Part shown: positions 1 to 6,496 of the stretch, piece by piece
Numbering within the stretch: position 1 is the stretch's first letter
How the letters are laid out: every line of letters begins with the position of its first letter
From: Enterococcus quebecensis
GTDB taxonomy: Bacteria > Bacillota > Bacilli > Lactobacillales > Enterococcaceae
Assembly (NCBI RefSeq): GCF_001730365.1
Contig: NZ_MIKB01000016.1
Location: 62,001-126,000, forward strand
Reading direction: 5' to 3'
Length of the DNA stretch: 64,000 nucleotides
Notes under the pieces: generated by a model
Databases searched by the model: none
What the model saw: only the letters and a program-made list of their open reading frames with translations
Told to the model about the DNA's origin: nothing
Program-made: the position numbers and the translations under genes

Positions 1-896
1 TAAAAACAGGAAATGCCTATGCGATAGGTGGCTATGTATTTGATGTAGCGAGCATGTTTGTCGGAGTTGGAGAAGTAAATGCGGCTCTGAAAGGCACGAA
101 GGTAGCTGGTAAAATAGCTGAGGGATTAAATGCGTTCAAAGCAACAACGAAAGCTACTACGTTAGGTAAGTTAGGCAAAGTGACGTCGATGGTCGATAAA
201 GGCTTGAAGTATGGAGATGATGCGTTAAAAGCCTTTATGACAAAAGTAAAGAATATTCCAATGCCAATAATGGACGAAATAGCACTTGCAGGTGGAGGAA
301 GCGTCAAAGTTGTTGGTAAAGGAACATTGGATGATTATATGAAGGCAGCAAAAGCTAACTTTAGTAAGGGGAGCAAGTTAGGAAATAAATTAGACGATTT
401 TGCTGCTAAGCTAGATGAAATAGAGGTAAGCTTTAAGAAAAATGCTAAACATGATGCAGAAGAATTTGCTCGTCAATTGAAAAATCAAGAAAAGGGAATG
501 AATGAGCTGACAGTTGAAGAATATTTAGCTAATCGCGAAAGATATCTTGCAGAGGGTAGGGCGTTGGAAGGGAATATAGCACAACAAGCAGCGCGAGAAC
601 AAGCTTATACTAAAAAATTAAATGAATTACAAAAATCTGGCAAAACACTTTCTCAAGCAAAATCTGAAGCAAAACAGTGGTTAGACAAGCAAGCCGCATT
701 GCACAATCCAGACCAGATAGCTGGCGGAAAAGCTAATATTATTGGAGGAATGGGTGACAAAGGAATTAATTCTTCATTAGGAAGTCAGTGGCGATATAGA
801 ATAGAAGCAGTTGATGAACAAATTCGAGCGATGGCAAAAAATATGACACCAGAGCAGTTGAAGAATACTCATTTAAATGTAAAATTGACTCAATAG
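1..896 (+). CDS. LXG-type T7SS polymorphic toxin, C-terminal part, Ntox15 nuclease domain (5' truncated)
   Basis: The reading frame is open from position 3 with no stop, so the gene starts before the window; the ATG at 54 is probably internal. What is visible is an Ala/Gly/Lys-rich helical linker, then a Lys/Glu-rich coiled segment, then a C-terminal tip. The tip contains H-N-P-D (His codon 702-704), matching the HxxD motif of Ntox15 (polymorphic toxin type 15), followed by a GGMGD and an NSSLGSQWR segment typical of that family. Ntox15 toxins such as the Agrobacterium Tde proteins are DNases. In Gram-positive genomes the domain is often carried by LXG proteins exported by the type VIIb system, but the LXG part here is outside the window, so the export route is inferred from the neighbouring LXG module. 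The next gene is the expected immunity type, which supports the call. Confidence 0.75.
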   Translation, partial: KTGNAYAIGGYVFDVASMFVGVGEVNAALKGTKVAGKIAEGLNAFKATTKATTLGKLGKVTSMVDKGLKYGDDALKAFMTKVKNIPMPIMDEIALAGGGSVKVVGKGTLDDYMKAAKANFSKGSKLGNKLDDFAAKLDEIEVSFKKNAKHDAEEFARQLKNQEKGMNELTVEEYLANRERYLAEGRALEGNIAQQAAREQAYTKKLNELQKSGKTLSQAKSEAKQWLDKQAALHNPDQIAGGKANIIGGMGDKGINSSLGSQWRYRIEAVDEQIRAMAKNMTPEQLKNTHLNVKLTQ

Positions 897-913
897 ATTG
901 AGGGGGGACATAT

Positions 914-1456
914 GTGGAAAAAGTATTGAATGATTTTAAGTTAGAGAAGAAAGTGCCTAGTGAATTGATTGATAAGTATGTAAACTTAGTTCCTGAAGAG
1001 ATAATAGTAATGTGGAAGAATTATGGATTTGGAACTTTTATGAATGGATACTTTAAAAGTATAAATCCTGATGATTTTAAGGATATTTTATTGGAAACCT
1101 CACAAAGATATCAAGATGCAATTGTACTTTTTGCAACAAGTATGGGGGATTTAATTGTATGGTCAGATGATTATGTAAGACTGCTAAACTATAGATATGG
1201 TAAAGTTACTACTATTTTGCATACTTTTGATTTTTTCTTTAGTAACATTAGTGATTTGGAATTCAAGATTGAGGATTTACATTGGTTACCGTACCCAGAT
1301 GCAATTGCCCGCTATGGAGAACCTTCTTACGATGAATGTTTTGGATATGTTCCGATCTTAGGGATGGGTGGTATGGAAAAAGTAGAGAATTTACAAAAAG
1401 TGAAACTCCGTGAACATATTTTAATTATTACCCATTTTATGGGGCCAATAAAATAA
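914..1456 (+). CDS. GAD-like / DUF1851 immunity protein (Tdi1-like)
   Basis: Encodes 180 residues from a GTG start preceded by a G-rich ribosome binding site at 899-907, 17 bases after the toxin gene. An ATG at 912 is out of frame and leads to an immediate stop. The N-terminal half (V-P-E-E motif, then W-K-N-Y-G-F-G-T-F-M-N-G-Y) resembles the GAD-like domain. The C-terminal half (F-A-T-S-M-G-D-L-I-V-W, then L-H-W-L-P-Y-P-D-A) resembles DUF1851. This pair of domains is known in Tdi1, the immunity protein against the Ntox15 DNase Tde1 of Agrobacterium, so the order toxin then immunity fits. The likely role is cytoplasmic binding and blocking of the toxin encoded just upstream. No signal peptide or membrane segment is seen. 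Confidence 0.75.
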   Translation: MEKVLNDFKLEKKVPSELIDKYVNLVPEEIIVMWKNYGFGTFMNGYFKSINPDDFKDILLETSQRYQDAIVLFATSMGDLIVWSDDYVRLLNYRYGKVTTILHTFDFFFSNISDLEFKIEDLHWLPYPDAIARYGEPSYDECFGYVPILGMGGMEKVENLQKVKLREHILIITHFMGPIK

Positions 1457-1487
1457 TGTAAAATTATAATAAATTTAACTCAAATTA

Positions 1488-1535
1488 AAAAAGACAACTA
1501 GATCAAAAAGATGTTTGATCTAGTTGTCTTTTTAC
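1488..1535 (+). terminator. Rho-independent terminator after the toxin-immunity pair
   Basis: Perfect 20-bp stem: left arm 1488-1507, loop of six bases, right arm 1514-1533, with a run of T at the end. It closes the toxin/immunity transcription unit. Confidence 0.85.
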
Positions 1536-1549
1536 TGAAATATACATAG

Positions 1550-1730
1550 CGTGGGAGTAGTAATAGTTGCCACTATAAAATATATGATGTGGGTAATCAC
1601 TATGTGGTAGTCGGTTTGGATTTCACTAAATTTGGTATCCATAATTCCACTTAGTATATAATGAGGTACGCGTTTCTAGAAATTGGGCGAACGCACCAAG
1701 ATAAGATGTCTATAGAGAGGAGAAATTTGT
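1550..1730 (+). pseudogene. Possible relic of a second toxin tip upstream of an immunity gene
   Basis: Between the terminator and the next immunity gene, the frame from 1550 to the stop at 1652 reads as a protein-like stretch (Y-D-V-G-N-H-Y-V-V-V-G-L-D-F, then K-F-G-I-H-N-S-T). After that stop the same frame stays open from 1655 to 1737. There is no start codon with a ribosome binding site. Loci of this kind often keep displaced toxin tips in front of orphan immunity genes, so this could be such a remnant. The stretch is short and no family was recognised. Confidence 0.25.
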
Positions 1731-2213
1731 ATGTTTGAAGTAAAACAAGATAGTATTCTAGTACCTCCATCTGATGAAATAATAGAAAAATTTGAACGTT
1801 TTTATAGAGTAGCGTTACCAAACGATTATGTTGAGTTTTCGAAAAAGTATAATGGAGCAGTCCCTATCACTAACGTATTTAGTACGGAAAAGAATGAATA
1901 CTTGATTGAGCGATTTTTATGTCTGCTTTCTAATGAAGAGAGAGACAACTTGGAGAATATAAGTTGGAGTGAAATAAGAGTAGTATTAACAGATTTAGAT
2001 GCAAGACTGATTGATGATGAAGATTTACTGGGTATGAATATAATCCCTATAGCATCGCTTTTTGCGGGAGATTTTATATGTTTAGATTTTAGGGAATCTG
2101 AAAAAATTCCAAATATTTGTGTTTGGTTCCACGAAGAATCAGATGAATTTTCACCTGTTGTTGAGAAAATATCTTCTAACTTCACTGATTTTTTAAATAA
2201 TTTACACAAATAA
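1731..2213 (+). CDS. SMI1/KNR4 (SUKH) family immunity protein, apparently orphan
   Basis: Encodes 160 residues, from an ATG with a GAGAGGAG ribosome binding site just upstream. The start (P-P-S-D-E-I-I-E-K-F-E) followed by L-P-N-D-Y-V-E-F and Y-N-G-A-V-P is the standard opening of SUKH-1 / SMI1-KNR4 proteins. Later I-P-I-A, then G-D-F-I-C-L-D-F-R and the C-V-W-F-H-E-E segment complete the fold, and the length is usual. SUKH proteins are widespread immunity factors in polymorphic toxin loci and act in the cytoplasm of the producing cell. No intact toxin gene lies directly before it, only a short possible relic, so it is probably an orphan immunity gene kept for protection against related strains. 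It ends in a terminator. Confidence 0.8.
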   Translation: MFEVKQDSILVPPSDEIIEKFERFYRVALPNDYVEFSKKYNGAVPITNVFSTEKNEYLIERFLCLLSNEERDNLENISWSEIRVVLTDLDARLIDDEDLLGMNIIPIASLFAGDFICLDFRESEKIPNICVWFHEESDEFSPVVEKISSNFTDFLNNLHK

Positions 2214-2267
2214 CTTGATTTTATAATTATTTATCAATTAATTTTATAAAAAATATATAATGGTGTT

Positions 2268-2297
2268 AAAGTCAGAAGATGGTCTTCTGACTTTTTG
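2268..2297 (+). terminator. Rho-independent terminator after the SUKH gene
   Basis: 12-bp perfect stem, arms 2268-2279 and 2283-2294, three-base loop, with a T run at 2292-2296. Confidence 0.85.
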
Positions 2298-2352
2298 CTA
2301 TTTAAGAATAATTAGGGCACATCATTACAGAACCAAGCAATGTTGAACAAAC

Positions 2353-2568
2353 TCAGTCTCGTTTGTTCTCAGAAATAAACTCCATAATATCCGCAGGTTG
2401 GCAATCAAGAGCAACACAAATCCTTTCAATAACATCCATCGAAACTTTCTCGTTTGCAGAAAGTTTTGCTAGAGTTGCAGTTCCGATCCCTATTTCTTTT
2501 CGTAATTGGGTTTTTGTCATTCCTTTATCAATTAATAGTTTCCATAAACGATTATATATAATTGGCAT
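2353..2568 (-). CDS. Small Cro/C1-type (XRE) helix-turn-helix regulator
   Basis: Encodes 71 residues that are essentially only a helix-turn-helix domain: L-W-K-L-L-I-D-K-G-M-T-K-T-Q-L, then the recognition segment G-I-G-T-A-T-L-A-K-L, then M-D-V-I-E-R-I-C-V-A-L-D-C-Q-P-A-D-I-M-E. This matches the YozG-like XRE group common in Firmicutes. The start has a good AGGAGG site. It is transcribed leftward from its own promoter (AGTATA/AGTCAA seen on the plus strand at 2601 and 2624). Three 16-bp palindromic sites sit in the intergenic region to its right, so it is probably an autoregulated repressor of itself and of the rightward promoter. Targets beyond that are unknown. Confidence 0.8.
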   Translation of the reverse strand: MPIIYNRLWKLLIDKGMTKTQLRKEIGIGTATLAKLSANEKVSMDVIERICVALDCQPADIMEFISENKRD

Positions 2569-2600
2569 TTGTGAGGACCTCCTATTTTATTTGTCTCTTT

Positions 2601-2629
2601 AGTATAAAATCCTTATATTCATTAGTCAA
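2601..2629 (-). promoter_or_regulatory. Promoter of the XRE regulator
   Basis: Read on the minus strand: -35 TTGACT (2624-2629), 17-bp spacer, -10 TATACT (2601-2606), 33 bases before the start codon. An operator-like palindrome lies just upstream of the -35. Confidence 0.75.
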
Positions 2630-2637
2630 CATAATAA

Positions 2638-2653
2638 ATTCGTTTAAACGAAT
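2638..2653. promoter_or_regulatory. Operator candidate 1, perfect 16-bp palindrome
   Basis: ATTCGTTTAAACGAAT is a perfect palindrome upstream of the XRE promoter -35. Two imperfect copies occur 60-110 bases to the right. It is the likely binding site of the adjacent small XRE repressor. Confidence 0.65.
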
Positions 2654-2681
2654 AAATAGTTCTGTAAATAGAATTTAGTTT

Positions 2682-2710
2682 TTGACTGAATATTCATTTT
2701 GTGGTATTAT
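2682..2710 (+). promoter_or_regulatory. Strong rightward promoter controlled by the switch
   Basis: -35 TTGACT (2682-2687), 17-bp spacer, -10 TATTAT (2705-2710). Two operator-like sites start three bases downstream of the -10, where bound repressor would block transcription. It reads toward the 97-residue gene at 2922 through a leader of about 200 bases. Confidence 0.75.
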
Positions 2711-2712
2711 AT

Positions 2713-2749
2713 ATTCATTAAAGCGAATAAAAAATTCTTTTTTACGAAT
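2713..2749. promoter_or_regulatory. Operator candidates 2 and 3
   Basis: ATTCATTAAAGCGAAT (2713-2728) and ATTCTTTTTTACGAAT (2734-2749) are 16-bp copies of operator 1, keeping the outer ATTC and CGAAT or GCGAAT halves. Their centres are 21 bases apart, about two helical turns, and they cover the expected transcription start of the rightward promoter. Confidence 0.6.
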
Positions 2750-2825
2750 GGCAAAGTGAGAGGAGCGTTAGAAGGTTTTAAAATAAGCAGGCAAAAAAGA
2801 AGCAGAGCTTTAATAAATAAGAAAC

Positions 2826-2886
2826 GAATTTCTTGAATTAAAACTCTACTTTAGACAAGTAAATCATATCATAATTCAAGAAATTC
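2826..2886 (+). repeat. 15-bp perfect inverted repeat in the leader of the 2922 gene
   Basis: GAATTTCTTGAATTA (2826-2840) and its exact complement (2872-2886) are separated by 31 bases. It would form a stem-loop in the 5' leader ending 24 bases before the AAAGGAG ribosome binding site. No T run follows, so it may act on RNA stability or translation rather than termination. Confidence 0.6.
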
Positions 2887-2921
2887 TCCAAGTTTACAGA
2901 AAAATTCAAAGGAGAATTATT

Positions 2922-3215
2922 ATGAAGAAAAAACTAATCATTGCTAAACAGAATAATCAGCCATTACCAAATGTTCCGCAACAAGACGTTTATACTATTG
3001 CAAATACGTTAGAACAACTTGCTTCATGGAATCTTATTTTAAACTTGCTTAACCAATTTTTTACTGAAAATCTCCAACCACTCGATAAGGATAAAGTAAT
3101 GAGGGAATACTATGTTTGTTCAAAATTATATACTAATTTTCACAAAGATTTTTCGCAAACTTTACAAAAAATGGAAAGCCAGATTATCATTTTGAGAGGC
3201 AAAGAAAAAATTTAA
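2922..3215 (+). CDS. Hypothetical 97-residue protein under the repressor-operator switch
   Basis: ATG start with a strong AAAGGAG site. The protein is basic at the start (M-K-K-K-L-I-I-A-K), followed by a Pro-rich stretch and then a mostly helical body (T-I-A-N-T-L-E-Q-L, W-N-L-I-L-N-L-L-N-Q-F-F, and a final K-M-E-S-Q-I-I-I-L-R). There is no signal peptide, membrane segment, Cys pair or known motif. It is the only gene between the repressor-controlled promoter at 2682 and a terminator at 3302, so it is probably the main target of the switch. I do not recognise the family. Single-gene units of this kind occur on mobile elements and next to toxin loci. Confidence 0.6.
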   Translation: MKKKLIIAKQNNQPLPNVPQQDVYTIANTLEQLASWNLILNLLNQFFTENLQPLDKDKVMREYYVCSKLYTNFHKDFSQTLQKMESQIIILRGKEKI

Positions 3216-3301
3216 TTAAGTTGAATTTTATTAAATAAGCAGAATGGAGAGCCACTTTTAAAGTAGATAGAGAAGTAACAATGACGACATTACTTTATAT
3301 C

Positions 3302-3350
3302 AAAAGAACAATTCAATCAGAAAAAAAGCTGATGGGGTTGTTCTTTTTTA
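3302..3350 (+). terminator. Rho-independent terminator after the 2922 gene
   Basis: Arms 3302-3320 and 3329-3347 pair as AAAAGAACAA...ATCAG with CTGAT...TTGTTCTTTT, with a small internal mismatch, followed by T residues. Confidence 0.8.
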
Positions 3351-3547
3351 CTTGTCGTTATATGCTGTATAAGTAAGAATTAATAATGTTTTAGTTAATG
3401 ATATCAAATAATAAATACATAAATTATAGATTGCCACAAAGATTGAGCTAGCAACTTATTTGGTGAATATTCACAGAACCAAAAAAGGAATAATACAGAA
3501 CAAAATTAACGATTATTCCTTTGAAAAATATTTTATAGTTTTTATTC
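3351..3547 (+). other. Intergenic stretch with a hairpin before the T7SS module
   Basis: AT-rich. An 11-bp perfect inverted repeat (AAAGGAATAAT at 3484-3494, complement at 3512-3522) lies 26 bases before the first codon of the next frame. No clear promoter or ribosome binding site was identified. The hairpin may regulate or end transcription entering the module. Confidence 0.4.
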
Positions 3548-3934
3548 TTGATTACTACTGAACAGTTAAGAATATTTAATAATCTACGACTTTTTGCTAA
3601 AAGAATCGTAATAATCAACGGCATTGCAGAATTAGTAGACAAACTTTTCTTAAATCCAGAAGAAGTCGCATTTCTTTTAAATGGTGGTAATGATCACTTG
3701 CAACTTCTATTTATGGATAGTTTAACCAAAGTTGGAAATACGTACGGCGGATTGACGAATATGGTTAAAGAAAGTGTGTATCAAATTCTATTTGGTGGTA
3801 GTTTACAAAATCAATTATTTATAGAGAATTTACCATATACACAAAAAAATGTCGTCGTTCCTCGCAATGTACTTCATAGTTTGAAGGATGATTTATTCGA
3901 AGATATTGTTATACCGATGGAGGTAGGAGAATGA
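3548..3934 (+). CDS. Hypothetical protein opening the LXG export module (start uncertain)
   Basis: Encodes up to 128 residues. The only start near the 5' end is TTG at 3548, 9 bases after an in-frame stop at 3536, and no ribosome binding site is visible there, so the gene may be 5' truncated or start differently. It is predicted soluble, with a mid segment L-N-P-E-E-V-A-F-L-L and a C-terminus V-P-R-N-V-L-H-S-L followed by an acidic tail. I do not recognise the family. It overlaps the DUF4176 gene by four bases (ATGA type), so the two are translationally coupled and it belongs to the T7SS effector operon. Confidence 0.55.
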   Translation: MITTEQLRIFNNLRLFAKRIVIINGIAELVDKLFLNPEEVAFLLNGGNDHLQLLFMDSLTKVGNTYGGLTNMVKESVYQILFGGSLQNQLFIENLPYTQKNVVVPRNVLHSLKDDLFEDIVIPMEVGE

Positions 3935-4332
3935 GAGAAGAAATGAGCACGCCCTTTTTGCCTCTAGGGAGTATTTTACGATTAGAAGAACCTGAAAATG
4001 ATCAAATACTTTATGTAGTAGTTGCTCGAGCCATTGCGAAAAATGAAATGGACGCAATTTTTTCAAGATATAAAGTTGCGCCCCACCCATTTGGCGATGT
4101 ACCAAGCCAAGAAGTATTCACAATTAGTGCTGACCAAATTGCTGAGATTATTTTTGAAGGCTATTCAGATCAAAAAGATCAAGAATTTTTAGATGATTTG
4201 TTAGTAAAGATGGCCAACGGTCCTATAGTTGCTCCAGAAGCACCCGAGCCAGAAGTGATTCAAGAACCTGAACCAATTTTGGATGAAGCGGAACAATTAC
4301 AAGAAGATCCATTTTATAAATTTAGAGAGTAA
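3931..4332 (+). CDS. DUF4176 protein, putative LXG effector chaperone (Lcp-like)
   Basis: Encodes 133 residues. ATG overlaps the previous stop, with GGAGG 8 bases upstream. Residues about 8-90 carry the DUF4176 pattern: F-L-P-L-G-S-I-L-R-L, Y-V-V-V-A-R, V-A-P-H-P-F-G, then I-A-E-I-I-F-E-G-Y-S-D ending in an acidic segment. A Pro/Glu-rich tail follows. DUF4176 proteins are genetically linked to LXG toxins and have been shown in streptococci to act as effector-specific partners of the LXG domain in T7SSb export. Here it precedes the two small helical targeting proteins and the toxin, which is the usual order. It acts in the cytoplasm before secretion. Confidence 0.8.
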   Translation: MREEMSTPFLPLGSILRLEEPENDQILYVVVARAIAKNEMDAIFSRYKVAPHPFGDVPSQEVFTISADQIAEIIFEGYSDQKDQEFLDDLLVKMANGPIVAPEAPEPEVIQEPEPILDEAEQLQEDPFYKFRE

Positions 4333-4343
4333 GGAGAGAGAGT

Positions 4344-4598
4344 ATGGGGAAGATTGCATCAAATCAAGGAGTGGCTCAAAATGCAGTTGCAGGAATTAGC
4401 AAAGTTTCCGTTAAAAGTGGAAAGACTTGTTCTTTAGGAAGAAGTAACATTTCGAGTATGAAACAAGGAGCTAAAGTAAGTAATCAGATTTTATCCGATT
4501 TATCGAAATTAGTTAGTTGTGTAAATGAACAAGCCAATAAATTCCCTAAACTTGCGGCAGTTATTGCTTCTCGTGATAGTCAAACGAGATTTAAGTAG
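4344..4598 (+). CDS. Small T7SS targeting protein (Lap1-type, DUF3130 / TIGR04197 family)
   Basis: Encodes 84 residues with AAGGAGAGAG upstream. It is a small, Ser/Lys-rich helical-hairpin type protein without Cys-rich or enzymatic motifs, ending with F-P-K-L-A-A-V-I-A-S-R-D. Size, composition and this ending agree with the SACOL2603 / DUF3130 group of WXG100-like proteins. These proteins lie next to LXG toxins and bind the LXG domain to form a complex recognised by the T7SSb machinery. Its place between the DUF4176 and DUF3958-type genes is the standard one. Assignment rests on context as much as on sequence. Confidence 0.7.
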   Translation: MGKIASNQGVAQNAVAGISKVSVKSGKTCSLGRSNISSMKQGAKVSNQILSDLSKLVSCVNEQANKFPKLAAVIASRDSQTRFK

Positions 4599-4610
4599 GG
4601 AGGAAAACGT

Positions 4611-4973
4611 ATGGCACAAGATAAAAATGAGAAGTTAAGAACGGAGTATACGCAAAAAATTGTTGAGAAAGAACGTCAAATTGACGATTTGAATAGTGAA
4701 AAACGACAGATTCAAGAAGTATTTGAGTCATTAGAAACGGAACTAACTCGAAATTTCCGACAGCTACAAGAATTAAATGATGAATTAATAAAAGAAGGGA
4801 GTTCTTCTGCTCGATGGGAGCAAGAAGAACTTCATGGGAAAAAGAAGCATTTCGGACAATTTTTTAAAGAACAAAAGCAAGAGTTAGCAGAAATGTATAC
4901 AAAATCAGCTGAAGAGTTAAACGAAGAACGCACAGAAATCCAGAAAGAAAGGAATGAACTAACATGGGATTAG
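4611..4973 (+). CDS. Coiled-coil T7SS targeting protein (Lap2-type, DUF3958 family)
   Basis: Encodes 120 residues, GGGAGGAAAACGT upstream of the ATG. The whole protein is highly charged and predicted coiled coil (E-K-E-R-Q-I-D-D-L-N-S-E-K-R-Q-I, then a short break, then a second helix ending in R-N-E-L-T-W-D). This matches DUF3958, the second helical partner of LXG toxins. It overlaps the start of the LXG gene by 10 bases, a sign of coupled translation and probable co-folding with the toxin. Together with the DUF4176 and DUF3130-type proteins it should make the pre-secretion complex. Confidence 0.75.
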   Translation: MAQDKNEKLRTEYTQKIVEKERQIDDLNSEKRQIQEVFESLETELTRNFRQLQELNDELIKEGSSSARWEQEELHGKKKHFGQFFKEQKQELAEMYTKSAEELNEERTEIQKERNELTWD

Positions 4974-6494
4974 TCTATTCAAGTGGAGACTCTTCAAAAT
5001 TGATGAGTGCCATGTCTAGTAATTTATCGACGGCAAAAAGCACCGTGAGTGACTTACGATCAGGAAGTCAGCGCTTAACCGCAGCCGTGGATGGACGTAC
5101 CTTGTCAGGTGCGGCATATAATGCAGGAAAAGGATTATTTTCAGAATTAATCCTTCCAACGATAAGTCGTGTTACCACATCAATGGACGGCATACAAAAT
5201 GATTTAGTAAAATATACAGGAGCGAATGCAGCGATTTCAAGTGAAGGTTTTCTAGATGAAGATAAGTTGAACATGCAGATGCAACTTTTGAAAGCATCCA
5301 AGGCTTGCTCTAGCAGCTTCAGCAAATGCGGCTGGAAATTTAGCGGCAGGGAATCCAGTACCAGGATTGAAAGATATGTTAAAGCATGCGCAAAATCGGT
5401 TGAATCGTATGGCAAATAGCATGCAGGATGATATCGACAAGGTACAGAAAAAAATTAAGAAGTTACATGATTTTTCGAGTCAGACGAATGGACTTTTTAG
5501 TAATAGCTTAAATGAGTTAAGTATTGCGATGCAAGGTGTGCTTGTATTGAATGGAACAGTTGTTAATAGTGACGGTTCTTATTCATTGCCAAAAGGGACG
5601 GATAAAAGTTGGTTTTCAAAAATGCATCCAAATTCAAACAAAATTCTTGGACAATCGTCTACTAATACTTTTTTGGAATTGTATAAGCAAACAGAAGCTT
5701 TACTAAAACCGGTAAAAGGAGGCAAGACAGACAATATTAAACGTTTTGAAATGTTGTTAAAACTTTATCCAGCCTCTGTAGTAAAAAAACTGCTTGCAAA
5801 TGATGAATTTTGGATGTTAGCGAATAAACTTCCTTCTGGGTGGCAAACCAAACTAATTAATGGACTAGCTAAGTATGAAGCCTTTGGGAAGGCTGTAGTA
5901 CAAGGAAAATGGATTCCCAAAGTAGATACATTAGGAAAAGCTTACGAATACTTTGGTAAAATTACGAATCCAATCAAAACTTGGGTAGGTGAGAGTCTAA
6001 AAAATTCCCAATTTGTTCAAGGTGCAAAACAGTGGGGCGTAGCAAAAGGGTTAGGGAAAGCAGCTACGGTAGCAACTTATGCACAACTAGGGATTACGTT
6101 TGTATCAAGTGGAGTAGAAGCTTATGGAAAGACAGGAAGTATTGGTAAAGGAGCTATCGGTGGAGCGATAGATACGTTGAAGAGTGTGGGGCCCCTTGAA
6201 GGAATGACAATTGGAGCAGCAGCAGGTGGACCTCTTGGTGCTGCTATAGGTGGAGCATTAGGTGGAATAAATGTTGCGGCTCAGTTTATCAATCCCCATT
6301 TATATGATGATATGAAAGATGGAGCTTACAAATTATATGATAAAGGTGCTGAGACAGTCAAAAATATTGGAAAAGGAATAAGTCAAGGCGTTGATACAGT
6401 GAAAAACGTTTTTAAAGACGTTGGAAATACTGGAAAAGCATTAGGGGAGGCTATATCTTCGATTAAACTCCCTAATCTTAAATTTGGGTGGTAG
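4964..6494 (+). pseudogene. LXG toxin gene with a +1 frameshift; glycine-zipper C-terminus
   Basis: The first part (4964-5305) is an LXG domain: helical start, the motif region G-R-T-L-S-G-A-A-Y-N-A-G-K-G, then L-P-T-I. Left alone this frame stops at 5419. The family sequence continues in the next frame from 5307 (A-L-A-A-S-A-N-A-A-G-N) to 6494. Dropping one T near 5306 joins them into 509 residues. The second frame has a stop at 5289, so the switch must lie between about 5292 and 5312. The C-terminal part holds a Gly/Ala-rich hydrophobic segment (A-A-A-G-G-P-L-G-A-A-I-G-G-A-L-G-G) typical of membrane-active LXG toxins such as TelE or TspA. The gene is either inactivated or carries a sequencing error; the two bases T-T at the site give no strong slippery signal. 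Confidence 0.8.
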
Positions 6495-6496
6495 CT

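Noticed and set aside
5289-5312. Programmed +1 frameshifting in the LXG gene
   Set aside because: The site GCT-T-GCT is not a known +1 slippery sequence and no stop codon or stimulating structure lies at the switch; mutation or sequencing error is simpler.
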